A stretch of DNA of 11,178 nt from Actinomycetota bacterium (GTDB taxonomy: Bacteria; Actinomycetota; Actinomycetes; Nanopelagicales; Nanopelagicaceae), in assembly GCA_009704445.1 (NCBI GenBank), contig WLED01000035.1, positions 1 through 11,178 on the forward strand, given 5' to 3'. A program made the translations under genes and the position numbers. The notes under the pieces were generated by a model. It saw only the letters and a list, made by a program, of their open reading frames with translations, ran no database searches and was not told where the DNA came from. Positions 1 to 7,368 of the stretch are shown in pieces (the stretch's first letter is position 1; each line of letters opens with the position of its first letter).

Positions 1-62
1 AAACATTACGTAACTGAAACTGAGTCGCGTAACTGATATTAAGTTGTGAAACAGGTACTGCG
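1..62. other. Spacer downstream of tRNA-Gln, no gene seen
   Basis: This is the stretch beyond the 3' end of tRNA-Gln in the direction of transcription, running to the window edge. I see no open reading frame, no second tRNA and no clear stem followed by a U-run that would mark an intrinsic terminator. It holds one short direct repeat, listed separately. A further tRNA or gene may start just outside the window. Confidence 0.6.
9..36. repeat. Two copies of a 9-bp direct repeat (CGTAACTGA)
   Basis: CGTAACTGA occurs at 9-17 and again at 28-36, with starts 19 bases apart. It lies just past the 3' end of the tRNA gene. Two copies of nine bases are weak evidence for function. It could be chance, a small duplication scar, or the edge of a longer repeat continuing outside the window. 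Confidence 0.35.
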
Positions 63-134
63 CTGGGGTACCAGGACTCGAACCTAGACTTACTGAACCA
101 GAATCAGCAGGGCTGCCAATTACCCCATACCCCA
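63..134 (-). tRNA. tRNA-Gln, anticodon CUG
   Basis: The minus strand folds as a complete 72-nt tRNA. The acceptor stem pairs TGGGGTA with TACCCCA, with discriminator G. The D-stem pairs GGG+T with G+CCC. The anticodon stem pairs GCTGA with TCAGT (one G-U) around loop TTCTGGT, placing CTG at 34-36 after T33, which reads CAG (Gln). The T-arm CTAGG/CCTGG surrounds TTCGAGT. The weak U1-A72 pair is typical of tRNA-Gln. CCA is not encoded: the bases after the discriminator are CG, so the tail must be added enzymatically. It sits 45 bases downstream of gltX on the same strand. Most Actinobacteria lack GlnRS and charge tRNA-Gln by GluRS followed by GatCAB amidation, so this pairing fits a functional link. 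That use here is inferred. Confidence 0.95.
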
Positions 135-160
135 AGGTTGTTACACCTTGTATAGCAAGG
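133..160 (-). repeat. Mutually exclusive short hairpins in the gltX-tRNA-Gln spacer
   Basis: On the plus strand CAAGGT (133-138) and ACCTTG (145-150) form a perfect 6-bp inverted repeat with a 6-base loop. CCTTG (146-150) also pairs perfectly with CAAGG (156-160) across a 5-base loop. The middle segment can therefore pair with only one flank at a time. The 133-138 arm includes the first two nucleotides of tRNA-Gln, so that hairpin would compete with the acceptor stem. No U-run follows, so it does not look like an intrinsic terminator. A role in processing of the tRNA precursor is speculation. Confidence 0.4.
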
Positions 161-179
161 CCTAAGAATACCAGCGGAT

Positions 180-1640
180 TTATAGGGTCAGAGCCGTGTT
201 AATACGTGAAAGACATGCCTCTTTACCCAGCAACTCCATTGATTCAAATAACGGTGGTGAAATCGTGCTGCCTGTAGTGGCAATGCGCAATGCCGTAAAT
301 GCAATACGAGGCTTTAGCCCTAATTCATCTATGAGTGAAGTTCTCAGTGCGGCTTCTATGTTTTCGTGAGTCCATTGCGAAACACCATCTAACTCTTTAA
401 CAGAGCGTTTAAGAATCTCTTTAGATCCTGAATCCGTAATCTTTGAGACGCTTTCGGCATCAACTTCAAAGTTGGAAACAAATAAGAACTTGAGCATCTT
501 TGGTACTTCGCTGAGCACGATAATGCGCTCCTGGATAAGTGGAAGCGCCTTCTTAACTAGCTCAATTTCCTGACTACTACCCTGGATGACGTTGGCTTTT
601 GTTAAAAAGGGAAGAGACCACTTTAAAAACTCATCAATTGTTAGAGCTCTAATCTTGTCACCATTAATTGCCTCTAGTTTTTTCATATCAAAACGAGCAG
701 GCGATGAATGCACCTTTTCAACTGTAAACATCTCTGTTAACTCTTTCATCGTGATGTTTTCAACATCATCCCCCGGTGACCAACCCAAAAGTGCTAGATA
801 GTTGCAAATCGCCTCTGGCAAAAAGCCCATATCTCGATACCAAGCAATAGATGCCTCACCATTTCGCTTGGATAACTTGGCATTATCTGTTCCCATCACA
901 AAAGGAAGGTGAGCAAAAACGGGATAGTCTTGCGGCGCTACTCCCATTGCTTGATAAACACGAATCTGACGAGGTGTTGAAGAAAGTAAATCCTCACCGC
1001 GAAGCACATGCGTTACTTTCATTAAAATGTCATCTACTGCAACTGCCAAGGTATACAACGGTGAACCATCTGCACGTACCATCACAAAATCTGGAACAAA
1101 GTTATGATCAAATGAAACTTCGCCTCGAATCAAATCTGTAAATGTTGTTGATCCATCAGGCATTCTCATACGGACAACGGCTGCGCGACCTTCGGCCTTG
1201 TACGCATCTATTTGCTCTTGCGTTAAATCTCGACAATGACCGTTATACCCTGGTGCAACATTTGCCTTTCGCTGTGCTTCGCGAACAGCCTCTAACTCAT
1301 CTGGCGAGCAATAACAGTGATAGGCATCCTTTTGATCCAAAAACTTTTGAGCATATTCGGCGTAAATATCTAAACGTTGTGATTGCAAATACGGACCGTG
1401 GTCTCCACCTACTTCAGGACCTTCATCCCAATCAAGACCCAACCACTTTAAAGTTTCAATTGCGGCTTGAATGTATTCATCTGTCACCCGTACGGTATCT
1501 GTATCTTCGATACGGAAAAGAAAAATGCCTCCCGTGTGGCGTGCATAAGCCCAATCAAAAAGTGCAGTACGAATATTGCCAACATGGAGATCGCCAGTTG
1601 GCGATGGTGCAAACCGTACCTTTACAGGTTTAGTACTCAT
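180..1640 (-). CDS. gltX: Glutamyl-tRNA synthetase
   Basis: This cytoplasmic class I aminoacyl-tRNA synthetase joins glutamate to tRNA-Glu using ATP. In bacteria lacking GlnRS it also mischarges tRNA-Gln for later amidation by GatCAB. The 486-residue length is normal. The HIGH-type signature HVGN is at residues 19-22 and the KMSKS-type KLSKR at 255-259, with the conserved THVLRGEDLLSSTPRQI stretch before it. A zinc-type cluster is present as C109, C111 and C136 with the same spacing as E. coli C98, C100 and C125. The position matching E. coli H127 is Asp138. The C-terminal helical anticodon-binding half follows. The ATG directly abuts the stop of the upstream FAH-family gene (TAGATG), with AAGGTGG about 11 bases before it. 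tRNA-Gln lies just downstream. Whether it is non-discriminating cannot be settled from this sequence alone. Confidence 0.97.
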   Translation of the reverse strand: MSTKPVKVRFAPSPTGDLHVGNIRTALFDWAYARHTGGIFLFRIEDTDTVRVTDEYIQAAIETLKWLGLDWDEGPEVGGDHGPYLQSQRLDIYAEYAQKFLDQKDAYHCYCSPDELEAVREAQRKANVAPGYNGHCRDLTQEQIDAYKAEGRAAVVRMRMPDGSTTFTDLIRGEVSFDHNFVPDFVMVRADGSPLYTLAVAVDDILMKVTHVLRGEDLLSSTPRQIRVYQAMGVAPQDYPVFAHLPFVMGTDNAKLSKRNGEASIAWYRDMGFLPEAICNYLALLGWSPGDDVENITMKELTEMFTVEKVHSSPARFDMKKLEAINGDKIRALTIDEFLKWSLPFLTKANVIQGSSQEIELVKKALPLIQERIIVLSEVPKMLKFLFVSNFEVDAESVSKITDSGSKEILKRSVKELDGVSQWTHENIEAALRTSLIDELGLKPRIAFTALRIATTGSTISPPLFESMELLGKEACLSRINTALTL

Positions 1641-2426
1641 CTACTGCGCCGCCACCTTATTAGTTAACTCGCCAAGTCCTTCGATTGCAACGCTAACTTT
1701 ACCGCCAATTACCATGGGGCCAATACCTGCTGGAGTTCCCGTCAAAATGATATCTCCTGGCAAAAGAGTCATTACGCGCGTTACAAAATTAACAATAGTT
1801 GGAACATCAAAGATCATGTCGCTTAACTGCGCGGATTGTTTAATCTGTCCATCTACTGATGCGGTAAGTTTTTGAGTTCCGGGGATGAACTCTGTCTCTA
1901 TCCACGGTCCAATTGGACAGAAAGTATCAAAGCTTTTCGCTCTCGCCCATTGGCCGTCTTTTTTCTGTAAATCTCGCGCTGTTACATCATTAGCAATTGT
2001 GTAACCAAAAATCACATCGCTAACGCGCTCCTTAGGAACATCTTTACAGATACGTCCTATGACTATTGCAAGCTCAACTTCATGGTCGACCTGTTCGGAC
2101 ATCTCAGGCCAAACGATTGTGTCTAGAGGGCCAATAACAGAAGTATTTGGCTTTAGAAAGATTAAAGGCTCTGCGGGAACTTTGCCACCCATTTCCGCTG
2201 CATGATCTGCATAGTTTTTACCGATGCAGACAACTTTGGAACGCGGAATAATCGGTGCCAACAATCTGACTTTATTGAGTTCGATCCGCGCGGCGGTCTT
2301 TTGTATGCCAGCGTAGATGGGATCTCCACTAATAACGCTAATAAAACCATCCTCTTCGAGCACACCAAAAAGTGGATCTGGACCTAAACCTGCATCCGGT
2401 CCAGGAGTAAATCTGACTATGCGCAT
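1641..2426 (-). CDS. Fumarylacetoacetate hydrolase (FAH) superfamily protein
   Basis: A 261-residue soluble enzyme of the FAH superfamily, whose members use a divalent metal to hydrolyse, decarboxylate or isomerise acylpyruvate-like and dienedioate substrates. Family features in order are a variable N-terminal domain (about 1-60), GKNYADH at 69-75, HEVELA at 115-120 supplying metal ligands Glu116 and Glu118, NDVTARD around 146-152 with Asp147, SFDTFCPIGPW at about 165-175, and TGTPAGIG at 229-236. The length matches the short acylpyruvase or HHDD-isomerase-like members rather than the roughly 420-residue FAH proper. No aromatic-degradation genes are nearby, so the substrate cannot be named. 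It directly precedes gltX with no gap, so the two are probably cotranscribed. I recall this pairing from other Actinobacteria. No Shine-Dalgarno is visible, and a -10-like box lies six bases before the ATG. Confidence 0.9.
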   Translation of the reverse strand: MRIVRFTPGPDAGLGPDPLFGVLEEDGFISVISGDPIYAGIQKTAARIELNKVRLLAPIIPRSKVVCIGKNYADHAAEMGGKVPAEPLIFLKPNTSVIGPLDTIVWPEMSEQVDHEVELAIVIGRICKDVPKERVSDVIFGYTIANDVTARDLQKKDGQWARAKSFDTFCPIGPWIETEFIPGTQKLTASVDGQIKQSAQLSDMIFDVPTIVNFVTRVMTLLPGDIILTGTPAGIGPMVIGGKVSVAIEGLGELTNKVAAQ

Positions 2427-2432
2427 TAGAGC

Positions 2433-2438
2433 ATTCTA
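2433..2438 (-). promoter_or_regulatory. Candidate -10 box for a leaderless FAH-gltX transcript
   Basis: The minus strand reads TAGAAT followed by six bases and then the FAH ATG. TAGAAT matches the -10 consensus TATAAT at five of six positions. A start six to seven bases downstream would place the first RNA base at or beside the A of the ATG. This is the leaderless arrangement common in Actinobacteria. The lack of a Shine-Dalgarno and the 65-base gap upstream support it. No good TTGACA-like -35 box is seen at 17 bases. Inference from sequence only. Confidence 0.45.
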
Positions 2439-2491
2439 ACCGTTGAGTGGCCCGTGATTTACGCGAACCAACCTACAAAATGAACTTTGGT

Positions 2492-3769
2492 TTACTCGGC
2501 GTCTTCAATCTCATCAACTAAGCGTTCAACTAAAACTGAGGAAATTCGACGGCGTCGACCTAGGGGACGCTCTGAAGTAATTGCCCAACCATTCCACGAA
2601 ATTGTGCTTCCTGCAATTGGGACTCTTCCCAATTTCTGCGCCATAAGCCCGCCGATGCTATCGATATCTTCGTAATCAGATTTTTCTATCTCTATCTTTA
2701 ATTCGTCAGCCAAATCTTCAATGTGCAACGAAGCCTTTGCGCGCGCTTTATCAGGTGTAAGCCATGTGAATTCATCTTCACCATCATCAAACTCATCTTC
2801 AATCTCACCTACGATCTCTTCGATAATATCTTCGATTGTGATGATTCCTGCCGTGCCACCATATTCGTCAACAACGATTGCAAGGTGAATTTGATTTTTT
2901 TGCATCTCTCTCAATAAGTCATCGGCCATCTTGATTTCGGGTACAAAATTAGCAGGACGCATGTGTTGTTCAATAGTTTCGTTCTGCTCTGCATCGCGGT
3001 GATCAAGTGCTCGTTTAGCCAAGTCTTTTACATAGACAATTCCTACGATGTTATCTATTCCATCTCCAATTACTGGGATACGTGAATAACCGCTTCTTAG
3101 GGCAAGAGACAGGCCTTGGCGAACAGATTTATCCTTTTCTACCCAGACCATATCGATTCTCGGAACCATTAATTCTCGAACTAATGTGTCACCTAGTTCA
3201 AAAACTGAGTGAATCATCTCTTGTTCATCAGACTCCACAAGGCCTCGCTCGTGAGCTTGATCTACAAGATCCCTTAACTCTGCTTCAGATGTAAACGGAC
3301 CTGATCTAAATCCCTTACCGGGAGTAAGTGCATTTCCGATTGAAATAAGCAACTTAGTTACGGGGCCCAATAGAAATGCCAAACCATATGCAACGATGAT
3401 TCCATAGCGTGCATATTTATGTGGTTGCTGCTTACCTAAAGTTCGTGGACCAACACCGACAACTACATATGAGAGCACAACCATGATCAAAACTGTCAAT
3501 GCCATCGCCTGGGCCGAAGAGTAATTGCGAAGTAAAATCACCGCCAACAAAACAGTGGCAGTAAATTCACACAGCTTTCTTACCAACAAAATCACATTGA
3601 GGTATCTGGCGGGTTGAGCGCTGTATTTTCGAAGAAGCGCGCCACCACGCTTGCCTTCTAATTCATCAATAACTATGCGAGAAATTGAAGTCAAAGCGGA
3701 CTCGCTAGCAGCAAGAAAACCCGCAAACACTAAGAGTAGAACGATGCTAATAACAGCTAACAGACTCAT
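2492..3769 (-). CDS. CNNM/CBS-domain (HlyC/CorC-type) membrane protein
   Basis: A 425-residue inner-membrane protein of the family annotated as hemolysin C, CorC or CNNM, linked to magnesium or cobalt transport. The DUF21 (CNNM) domain spans about 1-150 with hydrophobic stretches near 2-22, 57-80, 87-108 and 122-145. A CBS pair follows: MVPRIDM at 201-207 begins the first repeat, which ends near VGIVYVKDL (242-250), and the second contains DEYGGTAGI and the ED-rich IEDIIEEIVGEI at about 301-323. The CorC/HlyC C-terminal domain runs from about 335 to 425. The ATG overlaps the ybeY stop by four bases (ATGA), so translation is likely coupled. The ybeZ-ybeY-ybeX order is conserved in many bacteria. 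The actual substrate is unknown, so no gene symbol is given. The usual downstream era is absent. Confidence 0.93.
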   Translation of the reverse strand: MSLLAVISIVLLLVFAGFLAASESALTSISRIVIDELEGKRGGALLRKYSAQPARYLNVILLVRKLCEFTATVLLAVILLRNYSSAQAMALTVLIMVVLSYVVVGVGPRTLGKQQPHKYARYGIIVAYGLAFLLGPVTKLLISIGNALTPGKGFRSGPFTSEAELRDLVDQAHERGLVESDEQEMIHSVFELGDTLVRELMVPRIDMVWVEKDKSVRQGLSLALRSGYSRIPVIGDGIDNIVGIVYVKDLAKRALDHRDAEQNETIEQHMRPANFVPEIKMADDLLREMQKNQIHLAIVVDEYGGTAGIITIEDIIEEIVGEIEDEFDDGEDEFTWLTPDKARAKASLHIEDLADELKIEIEKSDYEDIDSIGGLMAQKLGRVPIAGSTISWNGWAITSERPLGRRRRISSVLVERLVDEIEDAE

Positions 3770-4203
3770 GATCTCTTTTCCCAGTCGGTGACGATTTTTT
3801 CTTGTAGCGCAAACATAGTTTTTTCTTCTTCTTTATCTGCATGGTCATATCCAAGAATGTGTAGCAAACCATGCGTTGCCAAAATATAGATCTCGTGATC
3901 GGTTGAATGTCCCTGTGCTTGCGCCTGAGTCTGCGCTACAACTGGGCTGATCACGATATCTCCTAAGGTGACAATGTCTTGCGATGTAAGGGGCATATCC
4001 ATAGGGAAAGAGAGCACATCAGTGGTGCCCGGCTCATCCATCCACTTTAAATGAAGCTCGCTCATGTAATCATCTTTCACAAATGAAACATTGAGATCAC
4101 TTGCTGGGTTTAGATCTAAGACGCCTAATGCGAATGTCAACAAGGAAGTTATCTGTTCTGCTGGAACCAACTGCCCTGAAGTATTTGTTACTTCGATACT
4201 CAT
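3766..4203 (-). CDS. ybeY: Endoribonuclease YbeY, rRNA maturation factor
   Basis: YbeY is a small zinc-dependent endoribonuclease needed for 16S rRNA 3'-end maturation and ribosome quality control. The signature H-x3-H-x5-H is intact: HGLLHILGYDH places H111, H115 and H121. The conserved TDVLSFP lies at 61-67 and LGDIVIS at 80-86. At 145 residues it is the normal size. The ATG directly abuts the phoH stop (TAGATG) with no clear Shine-Dalgarno, and its own stop overlaps the start of the CNNM/CBS gene by four bases. Translation of phoH, ybeY and the membrane protein therefore looks coupled. This phoH-ybeY pairing is among the most conserved in bacteria and supports a shared RNA role. Confidence 0.97.
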   Translation of the reverse strand: MSIEVTNTSGQLVPAEQITSLLTFALGVLDLNPASDLNVSFVKDDYMSELHLKWMDEPGTTDVLSFPMDMPLTSQDIVTLGDIVISPVVAQTQAQAQGHSTDHEIYILATHGLLHILGYDHADKEEEKTMFALQEKIVTDWEKRS

Positions 4204-5184
4204 CTATTGTCGAATAGGCCGCACAACGTGTTGGTTTACATCAAAGGTTTCATAAGCTTTCACAATATCTCCAATTAATCGGTGACGCACAACATCTTCG
4301 GCCGTTAGCTCCAAAAACGCAATGTCATCAATATCTTTCAAGATATCGCGAACAACTTTTAACCCTGATTTCTGAGCATTTGGAAGATCAACCTGAGTAA
4401 TATCGCCGGTGATTACCATTTTGGATCCAAATCCCAAGCGCGTCAAAAACATTTTCATCTGTTCAGGCGTGGTGTTCTGCGCCTCATCCAAGATCACGAA
4501 AGCATTGTTAAGTGTGCGCCCACGCATATATGCAAGTGGAGCGACTTCAATAATTCCTGATTGCATTAAACGTGGAATTGAATCTATATCAATCATGTCA
4601 TGTAAGGCGTCAAAGAGAGGTCGAAGATAAGGATCGATCTTCTCGCTTAATGTTCCTGGCAAGAAACCTAGATTTTCACCGGCTTCGACGGCAGGTCGCG
4701 TCAAGACAATTCGATTGACTTTCTTAGACTGCAAAGCGGCAACTGCTTTAGCCATTGCAAGGTATGTCTTTCCAGTACCGGCTGGACCTATTCCAAAAGT
4801 TATTGTGTGATCTTCAATTGCTTCTACATATCGCTTTTGATTTGCTGTTTTCGGACGAATTGTGCGACCACGATTACTCACAATATTGAGTGAAAGTACT
4901 TCGGCTGGATGATCTGCTGGTTTGTGATCTAGCATTTCGATTGCTCGGTTGACTGCGTCAACAGTAAGCACATTTCCACTTCGAATAACAACCATCAATT
5001 CATTAAAGAGATTTTCTAACTTATTGCAATCATCATGTGGACCGCGCAAAGTAATCTCATTGCCGCGAACTGTGATATTTACTGAAGCAAAAGCCGCTTC
5101 AATTGTTCGCAGATTTAAATCTTGGACACCAAGCAAGGCGACCATCTGGATTGCTTTAGGTACCGTTATTAACGTTCGCTCCAT
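4204..5184 (-). CDS. phoH: PhoH-like (YbeZ-type) P-loop ATPase
   Basis: A 326-residue cytoplasmic ATPase of the PhoH/YbeZ group, thought to work with YbeY in RNA metabolism, though its exact activity is not settled. An N-terminal KH-like region (about 15-85) precedes the ATPase domain. Walker A GPAGTGKT is at 133-140, RPAVEAGENLGFLPG at 163-177, Walker B-type VILDEAQN at about 230-237, and the sensor-like ITGDITQVDLP at about 258-268. Length and motif order are normal. It starts 18 bases after the HIT gene stop. No strong Shine-Dalgarno precedes the ATG, but the MERTLITVP beginning resembles the family's usual N-terminus, so I keep this start. It abuts ybeY downstream. Confidence 0.95.
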   Translation of the reverse strand: MERTLITVPKAIQMVALLGVQDLNLRTIEAAFASVNITVRGNEITLRGPHDDCNKLENLFNELMVVIRSGNVLTVDAVNRAIEMLDHKPADHPAEVLSLNIVSNRGRTIRPKTANQKRYVEAIEDHTITFGIGPAGTGKTYLAMAKAVAALQSKKVNRIVLTRPAVEAGENLGFLPGTLSEKIDPYLRPLFDALHDMIDIDSIPRLMQSGIIEVAPLAYMRGRTLNNAFVILDEAQNTTPEQMKMFLTRLGFGSKMVITGDITQVDLPNAQKSGLKVVRDILKDIDDIAFLELTAEDVVRHRLIGDIVKAYETFDVNQHVVRPIRQ

Positions 5185-5202
5185 ATAGGGATAAATGTAT
5201 CT

Positions 5203-5550
5203 TTAACCCGGTGGCCATGCCATCGCGCGACCACCCAATAGATGCAGGTGAGCGTGGAAAACACTCTGACCAGCCGCTTCGCCGGTGTTAAACACGGTTC
5301 GATAGCCGGCAAGTCCTCGCTGGGTTGCAATCTCATCGGCGGCTAAGAAAAGTGCTGCAGTAATCGTGGGGCTATTTTTGGCAACACCAACCGCATTCTC
5401 AGTGTGCAAGGTCGGCACAAGTAGCACATGGGTTGGAGCTTGAGGATTGAGATCATTAAATGCAACAACATTTTCATTGCGGAAAACTATCTCTGCTGGA
5501 ATTTCGCCTGTGATTATTTTACAAAATATGCAATCAGCAACTAACGCCAT
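5203..5550 (-). CDS. HIT-family (HINT-like) nucleotide hydrolase
   Basis: A 115-residue histidine-triad protein. HINT-type members hydrolyse AMP-lysine or other nucleoside phosphoramidates and act in the cytosol. The active-site triad is intact as H99-A-H101-L-H103, with H101 the expected nucleophile by analogy with human HINT1 H112. The N-terminal CIFCKI (C7, C10) and the FNDLNPQAPTHVLLVP stretch (31-46) are typical of bacterial HINT proteins. It lies between rsmE (4-base gap) and phoH (18-base gap). GAAGG about 12 bases upstream of the ATG may act as a weak ribosome binding site inside the end of rsmE. The physiological substrate is not known from sequence. Confidence 0.93.
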   Translation of the reverse strand: MALVADCIFCKIITGEIPAEIVFRNENVVAFNDLNPQAPTHVLLVPTLHTENAVGVAKNSPTITAALFLAADEIATQRGLAGYRTVFNTGEAAGQSVFHAHLHLLGGRAMAWPPG

Positions 5551-5554
5551 ATCG

Positions 5555-6265
5555 TTACCATACCTTCAAAAGTGCAGAAACTGCTGAAACAGCGGCTAAG
5601 CCAGCATGTGCCGAACGCAAAATCGGCCTACCCATGAGTGCGGTTTTAGCGCCAGCTTCTGTAAATACGGCTAACTCTTGATCTGTGATTCCACCCTCTG
5701 GGCCAATAATGATGAGCAAATTCTCTACGTTACCAGATGTGATTTGATCTGAAAGTTTTGTCTGTGCACTTTCATGAAAAACTATAGCCAAATCACTTAA
5801 CCGTATTGCCTCACATATTTGATCAGTATGTGCAACCCCTGTAACTTCTGGGATTCTAAATCGACGGGACTGCTTACTTGCCTCGCGCGCGGTAATCTGA
5901 AACTTTTCAGATGTTTTCCCAATACTTCGAGATGCGAGCCATGGAATGATTCTGTCCACGCCGGCTTCAGTTAATAGCTCAATCGCCTCTTTTGAGCGAT
6001 CACCCTTAGGCAGTGCCTGCACCACTGTAATTGTGGTTGCTAACGGCTCTTGATATCCAGTTTCTAAAACTTGAACTGTCATTGATTTCTTTTGCATCTG
6101 CGTTGCTTTTACTTTCGACCATGCACCCTTGCCATCGCTGAGCATAAACTGATCATCAACCTGAGTTCGGAGTACCCGAATTGCGTGGTTTGCATCATCG
6201 TTTTTAAACTCATACTCCGAGCCAACCGTGGTTGGCAGATTCTCTACGAAAAAGAGAGTAAACAT
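5555..6265 (-). CDS. rsmE: 16S rRNA (uracil1498-N3)-methyltransferase
   Basis: RsmE methylates N3 of U1498 in helix 44 of 16S rRNA using S-adenosylmethionine. The 236 residues comprise an N-terminal PUA-like domain (about 1-70) and a C-terminal SPOUT (alpha/beta-knot) methyltransferase domain. Visible signatures are ALPKGDRSKEAIELLTEAGV at about 84-103, the EASKQSRR stretch at 128-135, IGPEGGIT at 187-194, and the knot segment ILRSAHAGLAAVSA at about 215-228. The last usually reads close to LRTETA or LRTSTA, so the SAH triplet at 218-220 is divergent. The start overlaps the dnaJ stop by one base (TAATG), with AAGGGTG about 13 bases upstream. A dnaJ-rsmE pairing is common across bacteria. Confidence 0.94.
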   Translation of the reverse strand: MFTLFFVENLPTTVGSEYEFKNDDANHAIRVLRTQVDDQFMLSDGKGAWSKVKATQMQKKSMTVQVLETGYQEPLATTITVVQALPKGDRSKEAIELLTEAGVDRIIPWLASRSIGKTSEKFQITAREASKQSRRFRIPEVTGVAHTDQICEAIRLSDLAIVFHESAQTKLSDQITSGNVENLLIIIGPEGGITDQELAVFTEAGAKTALMGRPILRSAHAGLAAVSAVSALLKVW

Positions 6266-7368
6266 TATTTGTTAAACACACCCTTTATTTTGCTAAATAC
6301 AGATCCATCTTGGCCTTTAACATGGGCCTCACTAGCTTTCTCGCCTCGAACCTGCGCGAATGAACGCAGAAGCTTCTCTTCTTCTTTGCTTAACTTTGTC
6401 GGTGTTTGAACTTCGATATGTACAACTAAATCGCCTCTGTCTCCACGTCGCAATCTGGTCATTCCTTTGCCCTTAATCACAACAGGTGAGCCACTTTGTG
6501 TTCCGGGCTTTACGTGAACTTCAGCAGGACCATCCAACGTTTCTATGGAAACAGTTGTGCCAAGTGCGGCAGCGATCATGCTTATCTCAAGTGACATGAG
6601 CAATGTGTCGCCATCTCTGACTAAATACTCATGTCGCTCTTCAACAATCTCAACATACAAATCTCCTGCTGGTCCTCCCCCAGCTCCGACTTCCCCACGA
6701 CCTGCGAGTTGAATTCTGTTTCCAGTTTCAACACCTGCTGGAATTTTTACATCAATTACTTGTCGGCTTCGCACGCGACCTTCACCTGCGCATTCACGAC
6801 ATGGATTCTTGATAACGCTTCCGTAACCCTGACATGCATTACATGGCCTAGATGTCATTACTTGGCCAATAACCGAACGAACAACTTGTTGAACTTCGCC
6901 GCGACCCTTGCAGGTTAAACATACTTCTGGATGTTCCCCATCAAGACAACCAGTGCCAGTGCACTTAGTACATACAACAGCTGTCTCAACTGTAATCTCG
7001 CGATCGGTTCCAAAACATGCTTCATTTAAATCAACTTGAATTCGAATCAGTGAATCTTGACCTGCACGCATTCGTGGTCGTGGCCCACGTGAGCCTCCAC
7101 CGCCAAAGAATGCATCCATGATGTCGCTAAAGCCACCACCAAAGTTTGCTCCGCCACCAAAACCACTTCCGCCCATGTCATATTGCTGGCGCTTTTGACT
7201 ATCACTTAAAACATCGTAGGCCTCAGTTACTTCTTTAAATCTATCCTGAGTTTTCGGATCCGGATTCACATCTGGATGTAGCTCGCGCGCAAGTTTGCGG
7301 TATGCCTTTTTAATTTCGTCAGCAGATGCACCCTTTGTCACACCTAATGTGTCGTAATGATCGGCCAT
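6265..7368 (-). CDS. dnaJ: Type I DnaJ (Hsp40) co-chaperone
   Basis: A 367-residue cochaperone that delivers substrates to DnaK and stimulates its ATPase. The J domain (1-65) carries HPD at 31-33. A Gly/Phe-rich segment spans about 66-95. The zinc domain contains all four CxxCxGxG repeats, at C133/C136, C150/C153, C176/C179 and C190/C193. C-terminal substrate-binding domains follow. It sits directly after hrcA with abutting codons (TAAATG). This resembles the hrcA-linked DnaJ (often called DnaJ2) of Actinobacteria, which is separate from the dnaK-grpE-dnaJ1-hspR operon. No dnaK or grpE is in the window, consistent with that. A good ribosome binding site lies upstream. Confidence 0.96.
   Translation of the reverse strand: MADHYDTLGVTKGASADEIKKAYRKLARELHPDVNPDPKTQDRFKEVTEAYDVLSDSQKRQQYDMGGSGFGGGANFGGGFSDIMDAFFGGGGSRGPRPRMRAGQDSLIRIQVDLNEACFGTDREITVETAVVCTKCTGTGCLDGEHPEVCLTCKGRGEVQQVVRSVIGQVMTSRPCNACQGYGSVIKNPCRECAGEGRVRSRQVIDVKIPAGVETGNRIQLAGRGEVGAGGGPAGDLYVEIVEERHEYLVRDGDTLLMSLEISMIAAALGTTVSIETLDGPAEVHVKPGTQSGSPVVIKGKGMTRLRRGDRGDLVVHIEVQTPTKLSKEEEKLLRSFAQVRGEKASEAHVKGQDGSVFSKIKGVFNK

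Noticed and set aside
133..150. 6-bp hairpin after gltX as an intrinsic terminator
   Set aside because: The stem is short and is followed by the G-rich tRNA 5' end with no U-run.
586..1875. Several plus-strand open frames opposite gltX and the FAH gene
   Set aside because: They lie antisense to well-supported genes, show no recognisable family motifs or ribosome sites, and overlap each other.
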